Source: Membranipora membranacea
Lineage: Eukaryota; Bryozoa; Gymnolaemata; Cheilostomatida; Membraniporidae
Direction: 5' to 3'
DNA length: 64,000 bases
Assembly: GCA_914767715.1 (NCBI GenBank)
Contig: OU612069.1
Location: 1,178,001 to 1,242,000, forward strand
Numbering within the stretch: the stretch's first letter is position 1; each line of letters starts with the position of its first letter. The translations under genes were made by a program, and so were the position numbers. This document shows, in pieces, positions 38,204-51,280 of the stretch. The notes under the pieces were generated by a model. It did not search any database. It saw nothing but the letters and a program-made list of their open reading frames with translations, and was not told where the DNA came from.

Positions 38204-39040
38204 AATCAAAACCTCATTAACTTGTTATACCTCACTTAGAGGACACGTAACTCTGCTTCAAAGGTTGCCTTTGGTTTTAAAGCACTGAACGCTGCACACC
38301 CTTTTTGAAATGGATATGGCTAGCTGATAGACACTTCTCCAGGTATAGCCATTTTGACATTTTTTTTCCTATTCCGCTTGTGTTAAACAGTACCCAAAAA
38401 AAAGAAAATCCGAAAGACAACCTCAGATTTATGCTCAGGAATACTGTCTATATGTGTATAAGATTGAGGTAAATCTTACATCATCAAGCTCGTCTATCCA
38501 TCCTCTAGTCTGGGCTCTTATGTTTTGTACAGATAAGCAGCCTTTCGCTCTCGTCACTGATCCTAGACTGTTATTATATGTGAGAACCAGTCACTACAGG
38601 GCGCAATGAACACATAGTTGTTAGCAATCTTTGTTAGCAATGTCAATAAGTAACCATGGACTGTTAAAGAAGGGGTACGGGCCAGATTCATTTTCTCCCT
38701 TCCCTATCCAGGTTGATAGATCACCCAATTCCGATTATGTACATGTGCTCCGATTTGGCGCCAAATACATCATAACAATTTGTTTACATTTATAAGCAAG
38801 AATATGATGTCATATGTAGGACTCTCATGAACAGTGCCCTATCAATCAATAATGACCGATTTATATTACATTACATTTTTCTCAGTAAATATTTAGTATT
38901 ATTGAAGATCATTATAGCTACACATTCCTCAACTATCTTTGACTCTGCTGATGTAGTTTTGAAACCTAATTTCATTTTTTTAGAAGAAAGTTAGATGTAA
39001 AAAAGTGTAGGAATACAATAATTTTCAGTTCAGTTTATAG

Positions 39041-40356
39041 TTAAATCAGAGACTATAGATATAGAGACCTTCCACTTGCGCATAAAATGCGAATAGCAAA
39101 TCAGAGTTATTTAACGGTCATGCCCACTTCTGGTTGTAAAGTAAGCGTTGCTGCCCTGGATAGCAATGGCTTTCTCAATAAAATTTCAGGTTTTTCACCT
39201 GAGTTATTTGAGGAAATTAACCACAATCTTGATGACAAAACCTGATCAGACAGCAACAAAGTCACTATCAACTTGATATTGCATTCTTAGCCAGAGATCA
39301 ATATTATACAGGCCTGCATATTTGTGAGAAAGTAAGGGGGGTTGGCAGTATAATCCATCATTGTTGCCCACTGCGATGTAATGATGGCCTGACATAGGTT
39401 AGCTGCTATGATGAGTTTCATAGACAAAGTTTATCATGTGTGAGGACAAGGGGATACTCTTAGCTAATGTTCATTAAGTCTAACAAAATAAATTCAAAAA
39501 TTTCTTTTCACCTAAGGTCTGTCAACAAGAAGAAGATGCGTCCTTTTTGTTTGGATATCTTCGCTTCTTATTGTATGCGCTAAGATTTATATAAAAAATC
39601 ATGGGGGCAGGTACCAACCATACAAAATTACAAACGCATTCAAAACTGAAGTGAGAATGGCGGCATCAGAGTAGAGTGCATCGTCAGCAGATTCATGCTG
39701 TTTTCAAATCCCTTTTAAAACTCTTCTTCTATTCAGCTTACTGACAAACGTAAAAAAATTACTTGCATAGAGGGATAGAAGACCTCCCTCTTTGCCTCAA
39801 AGTTTGGGGCTATGAAAAGCTTTTTCTAAAACTTGCTTTGAAATTTTGTTTGGGCAGATATAAGATGACTTAGACTTTAGAGAGTTCAGAGATATCCCTG
39901 ATTCAGAGCAGTTCAAAGCACATAACTTCAGGCGACAAACACCAATATGCTAGAATAAACCGGAAAAAATTTAATTTTTTGAGGATGATATTTTTCTCAG
40001 GCCTATGCTATAGAAAACTTCTGTGCTGGCCGACTGATGAATTCAATTCAGTCACCAGAACTGGAGAAGATAACATCAGTGCTTGTCCACAATTAATTAT
40101 TTTCACAATGAATTGAAATTCAGTTGTCTATGTCCCAGGTGATATTATCGAAAGCTCTGTGTGAATGTACTTATAAAATAAACAATTAAAGCGTTCACCT
40201 TGACAATTTTTGATAGTAAATTCATTGCACTGGGTACGCTTACCTCCAAGCGATTACCACCAGAAAGGGGCGGAGCCTAATTTTCAATGTGTTCGCATCG
40301 GTTATATACATTATCATGGTAAGTGGAAGGTCTCATTATTTATAGTCTCTGGTTAA
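39041..40356. mobile_element. Possible terminal-inverted-repeat element, copy 2
   Basis: Counterpart of 12458-13773 within the duplicated block, with the same imperfect terminal arms. Confidence 0.42.
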
Positions 40357-41708
40357 ATTACAGTGTCACAATGTGTGTCACAGCAGGTGCACTGCATGAT
40401 ATTGATTTTCTAATGAATTATAAATCAATATATCATTATTCATCATGCTTTACCCTATTAAATATGGCTCAATGTAGCCTGTCTTGACAAGACATGCTAT
40501 CGTGTAATTACCGTGATCTCATAAGTCTTTAGGATTTAATTTTGAGCATAGCAAATTGGTAAAAGTAAGTCTCATAAAAAAAAATTTTGGTCCATATTAT
40601 CACTCCCCGCACAAGTAAATCCATGTAGATAGACTACCAAGTGTCTACAATTAATGCTGGATCTGAATTACACTCCATCTTTAATGTGAATAAATAATAA
40701 TCAATACAAAAAAGAGTTGAAGTACAGTTCTCTGCTATCAAAGCATGAGCAAAACTATCTCACTTTTATTACTGCCAGGGGGATCTCTAGCTTTTAATTG
40801 TGACCCTGCCAACTTTTACTATCCTGTGCAGCACAGCTGCACTCCGAGGGCGTTTGCGCCCGAGCAAACCCAGCTGCTCCATGTACCTGGTCGAGCCAAT
40901 GGTTTAACGACAGTGGAGAATAGTGCTGAGGTCAAGGAATGGGGTGCCTTTTTTTAACTCACACAGGCTTATAGATGAGGCACACTCAAGAATGGAATTC
41001 GGGGAATCGGGAAAACTCTGACTCCTACAACCAAACTGTTATTAAGGTGTTTATGACAAAGCCTGCTCCAGATATCTGATGCAATTGAAAAAGAAATCCT
41101 TGGCTGAGTTTAATTTGGTATGGCAACATTGGAATTAAAATAAATTATCTACATTATTTAAACTGTACGGGCAAACAACTGGGTTCGGGGCCGAGCCCCG
41201 GCCGCCAAAGCCTAGAGAGCAATTTTGGGCCCTCAAAATTGAATTGAATGGGATTTGGAGGAGTTTACAAGCAGATTACTAAAAGCATAAAGCAGTCAAC
41301 CTAGATATGCCATCTTCGGCCGCGATCGTCATCTCGACTGCCATTAAGGGCTGGATTTTGTTTGGTATGATTTATCTCATCATACATTCAAGGTGCATGT
41401 CGATTGTATCAGAGAGAATTATCTCTGATTGGATTAAGCATGACATAAATAGTCCAATTTTAATCCACATGACAACACCCTAATCAGATACCTATATATC
41501 AATGATGTGTTCTTTCTGCGAGAGATAAATTTATTAAACTTCAGCAGACACAGCTGGATTTCATGGTGAAAAAAACTATGGAGTTCTTGCTGACTTAGAA
41601 CAAGGGAAAATCACAGATAACTAAGGGCTAATAAATTTTGTGTAAATTGTGGCCTCAGTTCAGTTGGTTTGTTGACACCCTTTGATTATTTTCAATAACA
41701 CTTTCAAT

Positions 41709-41856
41709 GGGATGGGGAGATGGCGCAATTGGTTAGCGCGCTTGCTATTCACTGCCAGGCGATTAGTGCCGCAGGAGTTTTGGGTTCGAGTCCCACTGGG
41801 GGAGCTTTCATTGTTGATTGTTCCAGCCCCCAGCACCCTCGGGTGTATACCTCTTC
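41709..41856 (+). mobile_element. tRNA-derived SINE, copy 2
   Basis: Same insertion as at 15125 at the block offset. It was carried by the duplication and is not an independent insertion. Confidence 0.75.
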
Positions 41857-41975
41857 TATTATATAACTTGGAGTCAGATGAGTGGCCAGGCCAAACCGTA
41901 TACTAGGATCCGGCAGTGCTTCTGTACCATGACTGTCAACAGTACTGTACATGTCAGTACATATGTGGCAGTTTA

Positions 41976-42349
41976 TTGGGCTTAATCAGTACAGTGAACA
42001 CTATACCCCCATATTTACACACAATATAAAAACGTCTCCAGTACAGAAGTGGTGATTTATTGGGCTTGATCAGTACAGTGAACACTATACCCACAGTCCG
42101 CTGTATCACTGTTAACCGTCCTGTACAAGTCAGTTAACTGCCAGCTCCATACACACTTGATTAGTGAAAAGATGAATATTTACACACAATATAAAAACGT
42201 CTCCACCACAGAAGTGGTGATTTATTGGGCTTAATCAGTACAGTGAACACTATACCCCCATATTTACACACAATATAAAAACGTCTCCAGTACAGAAGTG
42301 GTGATTTATTGGGCTTAATCAGTACAGTAAACACTATACCCTATGTCTA
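41976..42349. repeat. 84-bp unit array, copy 2
   Basis: Same arrangement of units as at 15392-15765. Confidence 0.85.
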
Positions 42350-42786
42350 CATCATACATGAGCATTCCTGATTTTTCACAGAGGAGCTTTGAAATATTAA
42401 TTTTCGAAAAAGTGCGTTACTACGGCAGTGCTAGCTATCTTAATTCAAAAATAATTGCTCTGTTGGTTATCTTCCTAGGAACATTTTGAGCTTTATTGTT
42501 GCTAGTTTGCTTTCAAATACAAATTCATTCAAATCCTATCCAATATGTTATCACATCTATAAGATCATGTCGCCACACTAACTTGGAGGTTAAGCTGTTC
42601 AGCTTGTAGTGGTATAAGACTGAGTCTTCATGAGAGCAGCTTAGAAGAGCGGTCATGGCTCATCCTGACCAAGATTAATTTGTGAGATCAGCTCCTCACC
42701 AACCTGCAATATAATATACGTCAGTATATAATTAATCCATCTATCAGCAAACATGACTCACATTACAATCTCTTAGCAGTCACAGA

Positions 42787-43230
42787 ACTGTGTATCAGAC
42801 ACTGTGACACTGTGTATCAGACACTGTGACGCTGTGTATCAGACACTGTTACACTGTGTATCAGGCAGTGTGACACTGTGTATCAGGCAGTGTGACACTG
42901 TGTACCAGGCACTGTGACACTGTGTATCAGACACTGTGACGCTGTGTATCAGACACTGTTACACTGTGTATCAGGCAGTGTGACACTGTGTATCAGGCAG
43001 TGTGACACTGTGTACCAGGCACTGTGACACTGTGTATCAGGCACTGCGATGCTGTGTATCAGGCAGTGTGACACTGTGTATCAGGCACTGTGACACTGTG
43101 TATCAGGCACTGTGACGCTGTGTATCAGGCACTGTGACACTGTGTATCAGGCAGTGTGACACTGTGTATCAGGCAGTGTGACACTGTGTATCAGGCACTG
43201 TGACACTGTGTATCAGGCACTGTGACACTG
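42787..43230. repeat. 22-bp minisatellite, about 20 units, copy 2
   Basis: Same unit as at 16203 but about 110 bp longer. The extra stretch is a repeat of a block of five variant units already present in the shorter array. Confidence 0.95.
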
Positions 43231-43367
43231 ACTATCAGTGCCAAAGTTCTTTGTTGGCAAGAATCTGAGAGACCTGCAACATGACTGAGACTAAATGTTA
43301 TGACATTAACTGCGATCTGATTCTGACAGCTAAACTTTAACCTTTGTATATAAAACTCATCACTGAC

Positions 43368-43826
43368 CTTTCTCCCCTCAGTTCAGTCATCTTCTCATCC
43401 GTATTTTCCATAACTCTCTTGTGATTGGCTCTCCTACCCTCAAATGCCTGATTGGATAGACTGCATGATAAAGCCTTAAAAATAAAAAATCTGGCATGTT
43501 GGAAGTTATTTACCGGTATAATGATAGTGGAATCAGAATAAGTCAAGACAACTAACACTCATTCTAATTATGTTTTACATGATTTAATGATCGGATGAGG
43601 AAGGGTTTTTAATGTTATGGGGATTTAGGTCTGCAGAGAAATCAGGTGGATTATTTACCTTCTGAGCCAGGACATCCTCAACCCTCCTGACCTCAGCTAT
43701 AAAATCCTGTACTTGATCTGATAGTTGTGTTCTCTCATCTATTAACTCTTTGATATCATTACTAAGTCTCTGTGTCTCAGCAGTCATGTTGGTCAGATCA
43801 TCCTCTAGTAATCTGTTCTCTCTGTA
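43368..43826 (-). CDS. Coiled-coil protein gene, copy 2 (partial model)
   Basis: Exons 43659-43826 and 43368-43474 correspond to those at 16965-17132 and 16674-16780. Splice borders are the same, and one residue difference is seen in the heptad exon (ENRLLEDD against ENGLLEDD). The open frame and intact borders support a transcribed gene, although the copy is too recent for conservation to be strong proof. Confidence 0.6.
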
Positions 43827-43910
43827 CTGAGATAAAACATGTGTATGATCAGTCAGGTGGTAGACACATAACACAATTAGCACTGATAGTTGTGAAGGGA
43901 GGGAATAATA

Positions 43911-44037
43911 ATGTCAAATAGTGATTTCTCCCAGTATGAAGGGCCAGAATTATGTCCGGACAAATTTGCAAATATCCGGGTTTATAGAAAAATCAGGGTA
44001 TCAAGTGATGACAACATACTAGCTGCTGAGGAAACTA
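43911..44037 (+). CDS. Copy 2 of the possible small plus-strand first exon
   Basis: ATG-started frame MSNSDFSQYEGPELC, equivalent to 17217-17343. The donor has moved to a GTATAC a few bases downstream. The downstream part corresponding to the candidate second exon has lost its frame here. Confidence 0.25.
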
Positions 44038-44180
44038 TAGGTATACACACATGGCCTGTCTGCATAGAACTTAGGATTGAGATAATTTGTTTACAAGAGT
44101 TGTATGTCCTGCGTGTATTGTTTGTGCAAAATCTTGGGTCTCCCAAGTGGTTTGGGCCACTGGAAAAAATCAACAAATGA

Positions 44181-46079
44181 CCTCATAGTGAGTTAATCTG
44201 GGAAAAGACGAGAGTTGAATCTGCAAGCAATAATGACAACAAATTTATGGCCGATCCAGATAGTGTCTTGCTAATTGCCCTATCAATCACAATTTGTCAA
44301 ACATAGATCATCTAAACCAACATATTATGCAATGTCAGACATTAATTATAATGTTAATACTATCTAGGGGCCACTGGTGAATTACATAACCTAACTAAAC
44401 TGAATAATACCGGAGAGAGGGCATATGGGTCTTATAATAGTGGGTATAACTGTAGAACGGTATTATCAGTCATTACTTCAGATAAAATGTATGATTTGTT
44501 TCACAGGCATTTCACATAACTATAGTAATAGTATTCGGTGAAGCCAACTTGTTAAGAATAGTGTAATTTGATGTAAAAATGGGAGTCACCCACTCCTTGA
44601 CATTAATAGGACAACTCTAAATTTTTCCAGTCATCCATATTCAGGTGAGTTAAAAAGTTTGGGTTAGCTTGTTTGAACAACTCTATCTAGCGATTGATTC
44701 TGGCTAGCTGAGGTGGGAATTTATATAAAATTTAGAGGGTGTGTATTTTCAAGCTAGCTTCAGTTTCTTGTCTGTACAAATTGCAAAAATGTCAATACTT
44801 CACTTCTCAAATGTGTTTATAAAGAGTAATAAAATTTGCCAAAAAGGAATCCCATGGAGGCTCAATAAATTCTTATTTTATCTCATCTACACCAGATTTT
44901 TGTTGAGCATAAAGAGAATCTTTGAGATGACAATGAAACCCAAGGACACCAAGTACACTCACACTCGAAGACATCATGAAATAAGTATCTCTCTGTGTTA
45001 CCCAAATGGTACTGATCACACGTCATAAACGGATCAAAATGTCCATACAATAAGCGACAACATAAGCTCGTTGGACCAAACATTTGCACCTGTCCAGTGA
45101 CAAACATTGAATGAATGCAAATAGACTGTGGTATGATATTGAGTTTTCTATAAGGAATAGAAAGATGATAATCTCATTGATGATTCGATCTACACTACCT
45201 TGTCAGCACTGTATCTGTATATCATGGATTATCACAAACTCCTCCCAATCTATGTATAACTGATATATAATATGTGGCAGCTTAAACTCAGTGTTGTGGG
45301 CGTTGTGGTCCCACATGAGTGTGTCTTACTGCCGCTCTGCACCATTGCTGTCTGTGCTGTGGGAGACCTCGGGATGATGAATGAGCGCTGCATTTGCTGC
45401 GTGCCCTGTACCAAAAAATCATTCAAAATGAGTTTTTATACATGCGGCTACTGCCCTTGCCTTACAGAACTGGCCAATTTTCCGTTATACCTATTTGAAT
45501 GCAATGGCAGTTAAGCTAAGCCCAAGTATGCTAAGATTTAGAAATAAGGGTGTAAGGTAAAAACAATCAACAGAGTTGAGAGTGAGCTGGTTTATTGTTA
45601 TGGAATTGATACGTCTGTATGAGCTAAAAAACAGAGATCTAATGATTCTCCAAGTCAGGGTTTTATGCAATAACCCATATTCAGAATCAGTTCACAGTGC
45701 TATGTATATCAATGTTTGCAAGCCACGTTCTCATAGTTCAAGCTGGTGTTGTGTGCTGATATTCAAGCTAGAGGTAGTTAAACCCCTCCGGCTAGCCGAG
45801 AATTGCTGAAATAAATTAAGCAGTAAACAATATCAAGCAATTATGTAGATGTGACTGAGCTCTTTGTTAAGGTAGAAAGCCTTACTTGCTCTATCAGCAT
45901 ATTAAAGGCTACAAGATGTGAGGAAAAGTTTCTTATCTCAGATATAATAATGTAACTGCAAACCTTCCAAAGATTTGTGGCAATTGATCAAAGTCACTTT
46001 GTCAATGAACCAAGTCACCTCTACATAATTGCTGCCTTTTATTAATGACTTTATTTATTCCATTTATTATCTTCTCTAG
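44181..46079. other. Diverged intergenic region, counterpart of 17.4-18.5 kb
   Basis: Parts align to copy 1 at clearly lower identity than the preceding block; other parts are unique. A short Cys-containing frame near 45390-45500 belongs to a dispersed repeat also seen near 47.5 and 63.2 kb. No exon is convincing. Confidence 0.4.
45396..45500 (+). repeat. Dispersed repeat fragment, also near 47460-47650 (opposite strand) and 63120-63245
   Basis: The common core is close to GCTACTGCCCTTACAGTACTGGC, preceded by a run like ATGAGTTTTTATACA. The 47.5-kb copy is the longest and, read on the minus strand, gives a Cys/His-rich frame (CDHSPCCDCSQPTD). It may derive from a mobile element of unknown class. 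Confidence 0.4.
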
Positions 46080-46317
46080 CTGGAACTTGCACACCAGGTT
46101 ATCTAAAGCTTTAAAGAGGTGGCTTCCAAACCTTGATATATCTCTGATTACTGGCACATTCCAGGTCGTTGCTAGCCATGGTGTTGGCTCTGATCTGATT
46201 GTCTGTTGGGTTGGAACAAGATATTTTCAATGCCAGATCACTGAAATCACCTATCGAGATAATATAGTGAAAGCAATATATTTACACAGACCCTCTACAT
46301 CAACTTCCAGGCACTAA
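46080..46317 (+). CDS. Copy 2 of the candidate exon at 18478
   Basis: After the acceptor ctctag the frame reads LSKALKRWLPNLD and DLIVCWVGTRYFQCQ. The donor used in copy 1 is lost and the frame continues to 46317. Retention of residues against a diverged background suggests coding history; function unknown. Confidence 0.38.
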
Positions 46318-48499
46318 CATCTGACCTGGCCTATCTCCAACTTACCCACCAGCCAATCTGGGCCAAGTTAGGTTATCACTTGCTTGGAAAGAAACTTCTG
46401 CCAGGTGGTGTCTATTCCATCACCTCACTTGAGGTCATCTGATGGTATCGATCCCATTATTGCAAATCAGCTTTCATTCTAAACTGACCTAAATCATGGT
46501 CATCTACTTAGCTACTTCGGTATAGTAGAGCTCATGTAACATAGGAATTCATTCTACAAACCAGCTCACTCTAACCTAGCCTGTCGTAGCAACATTTGTA
46601 GTGGGTAGGGGGAACAAAGCTTGTTTACTGTTGCCAACAAGCTGTCGGGAAGAGAGTTTTACTCTTGTTAGAAGAATGATTGAGTTGAATTGAGTTTTCT
46701 CCCCAATTTTAGGAGGGGACGACTCAGATTTTCTACAGTCTGTTTGAAAGAGTTTGACAGGCTTTGCCTCCCCCCCCCCCCCCCATTTAACCAAGCTTGT
46801 CAAGACGGGCTAACTCTAACCTAACCCTTTCTGCTGCTCATAAACATGAAAATCGATCTTTCACATTTTATTGGTATCAATCATCATTACAAATTAAAGT
46901 ACAGTAATCCGGTGGCATGTCAGGCCGTTGTATACAATCATGCCCTCACAGCATGCTGGCAGACATTACAAAACTAACAAAATTCTGCATATTGAAAGGT
47001 ATATAACAATAAAATTAGTTCTATATCAATGTAAGGTTTGGGTGTATCCTCATCCACCTAGTCGTTTCTTCGTAGTGTGAGATGGTTTGAGTCTATGCAC
47101 TAGGCCTCAATATTAGATTTCCCTATTACAACATCTCAAGACTGCCTGCCCACAACGTCCCAAGACCGTTCTACGACCTCTCAAGACTGCCTCACAACGT
47201 TTCAAGACTGTCATACATCTCAAGGCCGCCCTACAACAGGACTCATGGGCCTTCACTCACTCGTCACTAGCGACTGGTCACATGGTGTCCTTTCGGAAAT
47301 CAGGACTGATAAAAATAATTTGTTAACATGTGATATATTCATTATTATTGTATGGTCTACACTAAGAAGACAAAGCAAGTGATAATAAATTGTTAATGAT
47401 AGTAGCCTTTCACATCAGTTTGCTTGCATTTAATACAGGCCTGCATTGATGGCTAGTAAAGTGAGCCGCGTCAGTGGGTTGACTACAGTCACAGCAGGGA
47501 GAATGGTCACAGTGCATGGCAAGCCTCTCATTAGAGAAAAAGTGCCAGTTCTGTGGACAGTAGCCTTTTTCATGCAGAAACCATAGTATAGGGTCTGTTG
47601 GTGCAGCCCATGTTGCTTGCTAAGACATGTTTTAGGTACTTAGAGTCCACTCCAACACCCATTTCCTAGTACTAAGGGTGGCAAGGGGTTAGAGCAAGGA
47701 GTTCAAGACTCCTTTATTAGTCTTTAACTCCTTGGCTAGAGGGACCAACTCCTTGGTGGTAGTTATAACTTTTGTTTTCCCTCAACAATAGCTACTCAAG
47801 CTATAACATTATCAATATTGTCGTTTTTGTCAGGTGTAATCTGATTGGTTGTCTTTGTGAGAGAAATCAGAGGGTATATATAGTTGCCTTCTCATGTTTT
47901 TAAAGAAGACAACACTATTGACAGAATAAATATCCTACTCAGGATTGTCATATCTACACTTATCAAACACGACAATGTGATACTGATGTAAACATTCATA
48001 GATACATAGGTCCCAGTATCTTAATCAGGACTGCCATATCTACACTTATCAAACACGACAATGTGATACGTGTTCTGACTTTGCGTCACCAATCATGTTT
48101 ATTATGATGTGTTTAAAATAGTCTACTGTGGAACTAAAGCACAACTGTGAGATAAATTACTAAACCTAAAACTAATATTGATCAAATTTAATTTGTCAAG
48201 TTTAGCATAATCAAAAGTGAAACAGAACAGAGAGAATTTATTTATCCATTGCTTCAAGCATTGAGTAAAAATCACTACAGATAATAATCAAAAGTGTTTA
48301 AATAATTACTACAGTTAATACTTGACGATATATTGTAATAATGAACCTTTAATTTGACTTCAATCGCTGCCGATAAAATTAAACTGACAGACAAAATTGA
48401 TCATATCAATCTGCTGGCCACTCAGAAAACATACAAAACCATGATGTTGCCGGTGGTGGCCTGAGGAAGAATTCATAATGTCATAGTTGGTTATGAAAC
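46318..48499. other. Intergenic region, diverged copy of 19.5-24.9 kb lacking the LINE fragment
   Basis: Contains a C-run at about 46771, a run of short repeats at 47130-47240 (unit like ACAACGTCTCAAGACTGCC), a block at 47760-47930 matching 21440-21610, and a short version of the 24.15-kb repeat at 47940-48070. Confidence 0.5.
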
Positions 48500-48930
48500 T
48501 TGTAGGGTTTCTTATTCTGAAAAGAGTGTCTCCTTTAACGTTTCATCTATGGGAACTATTGCCCTCTCCTCTGATGGATGGCAAAACATATGGGCTCAGT
48601 CGAGGTCTCAAGTACTAAGTCCCCATCAGACCCTATGCTGAAGGGTGGAGTTAAGGTTCTCACAGCAAGTTGGCAAGTGGAACGCCTACACGAGCGAAGA
48701 AAAATGTGGATTTTCCTAAATTCATCCAGGATATCAGCTCTTGTGCAACTCTCATTTTTACATTCTTCCTGGCATTTTATCAGGTCATGGGCTATCACAT
48801 CAGAGTTATGCATTGCATAATTTTTCAGACAGTTTGATGACAGACAAAAAGAGCAAGATTTTGTTTGAGTGCACATGTGTACACGCTGCTATCATTTAAA
48901 AGGTCATTTTCCTCTTTTTCCTTCACCTCA
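48500..48930 (-). pseudogene. Decayed 3' end of an LRR-family gene (member C)
   Basis: The minus-strand frame ADILDEFRKIHIFLRSCRRS, then TLTPPFSIGSDGDLVLETS, matches exon 12 of gene B. A one-base loss just after LETS shifts the frame and brings a stop. Upstream the match to B continues in another frame (ALKQNLALF) and then meets a stop. The equivalent of the exon's first half is absent, replaced by an ATATT repeat. This copy cannot encode the B-type C-terminus. Confidence 0.82.
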
Positions 48931-48943
48931 TTTTTAAGGCGTG

Positions 48944-48988
48944 TGATATTATATTATATTATATTATATTATATTATATCATATTATA
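48944..48988. repeat. ATATT pentanucleotide microsatellite
   Basis: About nine units of TATTA/ATATT, ending the similarity of the pseudogene to gene B. Confidence 0.95.
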
Positions 48989-51066
48989 TTCATACGATGA
49001 ATACTTATGATTGTAAATGGATCAGAGTGGTAAACCTTACTAAGAAGCTCAACTATTGTGTCAGTCCCTGTATAATGTTTCAGGTAAATTTAAAGTCAGG
49101 AGAGTTTTAGCTGATTTATCTTTTAGTGTAAATTGGTGAAGTAAGTTTAAAAGGGCTGATTTTCCAAAATTTGTGCTGAATGAGGGTTTAATAATAGTGC
49201 AGTTGCTTCTCAGACAACGCTGATGTTTCCGGGACTTTTTCACTGGATTAAGGATATGCTTAGAAGCTTTGTTTTTTGCAACTTTCTTATGTGTAAAATT
49301 ATGAAATAAATATTGTCGCCTACTTAGTACTTAGTAGTCTGGGTAAATTTAAAAGCAATCTACCAGTTGTGACGCAAAACTTCTTGGGAGCAGATACAAT
49401 AATTCTGATTGCTCTATTTTGAACTTCCTCAATTGTTCCAGTGACCTTTTGTGTAGTATCTAGGTAAATTGCTGAGCAATATTATTAGAGTAAGATTATC
49501 AAATTATTTAGGAACGCTGTATAACCCTAGAAAGTGGTTGATAAGGAAATGCCTCTCCAGCATCCCGCCATCGTTTGAGCGCTTAAACTAACGAATATAT
49601 AGCAAAGCAAGGAATAAAATGGACAGCACAGTATGCGGTCACAGAGTAAGGATATATCCTTACTCTGTGATACGTTAGCAAGCTACTATCATATAGAACA
49701 GTATGACACAAAATTATAACACAATAATTCATTAATAGATGAAATATCGAAAATTTGTGTACCCAGTCGGTACTCGCTACCTCACACTTCACTGCAAACC
49801 TAACTGATTATAATTTTTTTTAATATTGTGATATTAAAGTGGTAGTGGTTTAATTGTCAACCTTAAGTAGCCTATAGTAAATTATTCTACAGAAATTGCC
49901 AAAGCTTCTTTCTCCAGACTTTCCAACTTTTCATGTGCGTCAAGTTTTTTGCTAATATACATAGTGGCGAAACAGTTCACTCAATATGAAGGTTCTAAAG
50001 CGTGGTAATTTTGATATCCAATTATGCGAGTTGTACATTCCGAGGGAGTTGGACAATCAATCAGAATGGTATATCTGTGTTACGAAGCTGATATGTTCCT
50101 AGATTGAAGGTTGCAGTTCTTTTTACTGTCCCAGAACGGTTCCACAGTTCTTTTTATTGTCTGCTGGTTTAATGTAGTCCAGAGGTTTTTTCCAAACCGG
50201 GTCTGCTGATACCAATCCGGCACCCGATCTGAAAATAGTAAACTGCAAGTTAGGATTCCCTTTCACAAGAACTAAGTTTCTCTATATCATAACTATTTTC
50301 AATACAGTGCATCACATCCTAGAATTACCAGTGCCTCAGAAGTATGATCTGAGGCTAGCTGCCTGAGGCACACAGCAAAGTTTGTAACAAACTGAGAGGG
50401 TCTATATTTGACTGCTCTCAGGATGTCTCTTTGTAGAAAAAAAGAGACAAAACAAGTTATATTGTAGGCTATGTACTATTTTGCCACTTGATTATTATAT
50501 ATCAGATTTTTAAAACATGTGAAACTAACTCTGAGGTATGTAATATATCTGCTGCAACTCTCTGACTGGAGACCTTGACCAGAGATTAATATGGTTAGGT
50601 AGAATAGGAAAAGCAGCTGAAATCAACATTATCTTGGCAACCGCTTAAGATAGGATAAAATCTCTTTCAGATTCAGCATCTGAATCATTGAATACTTCAC
50701 TACAGGTTTGAAAACTGGTTAATTTCAGTTTTGGTGACAAAATCCATGAAAAAATCTAGGGAGTTGGTCAACAAAACTGGCAGAAGTTGATACAAAGGAC
50801 TATCCGACAACCAAACTTATTTCCCAAACTATGTCCCTATGGGTTTCTGATGATGCCTGTGCTGAATCAAAGGTAATTTTTATCCTATTACAAGCAGATT
50901 TTAAGTTAAGCCCAATTCAGCCTTTTCTCCTATGTTGTGTGGTTTAATGAGTACCTAAGTGGAAAGAGGACAATTCCAAACATAGGCTTAAAATCAAGCT
51001 CAGAAAACTGATGATGTTTATGTTCACTCATCAATTGTCTGCATCTATGTCATGATGATAATAATA
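48989..51066. other. Non-coding region with an older inverted-repeat element
   Basis: Includes a 32-bp palindrome (listed separately). At about 50,560-51,010 an older, diverged relative of the 51,067 element can be seen from shared text such as AGCTCAGAAAACTG and ATCTTGGCAACCGC facing in opposite directions. No exon seen. Confidence 0.45.
49639..49670. repeat. Perfect 32-bp palindrome
   Basis: TCACAGAGTAAGGATA is followed directly by its exact reverse complement with no spacer. No neighbouring element explains it. Confidence 0.9.
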
Positions 51067-51280
51067 GACAGTTTTCTGAGCTCTGATTTAGGCCTCAATT
51101 CGGAGTTGTTCCTCTCCAGTTTGATACTTTTAACCCACGCCGCATAGGAAAAACCTGCTGAAAAGAGGGTTATCTTGAAAACCTCTTATAATAAGACAAA
51201 AACTATTTTTGATTCAGAATCTGCAACATTGAAAACTCATATGGGCATAGTTTGGGAAACAATTTCAGTATTTGGATATA

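Larger units (their letters stand above)
36241..42786. other. Upstream flank of gene B: copy 2 of the near-identical duplicated block
   Basis: Matches 9645-16202 almost base for base at an offset near 26,583, with only scattered substitutions and small indels. It holds the same minor repeats in the same order and no convincing exon. Confidence 0.85.
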
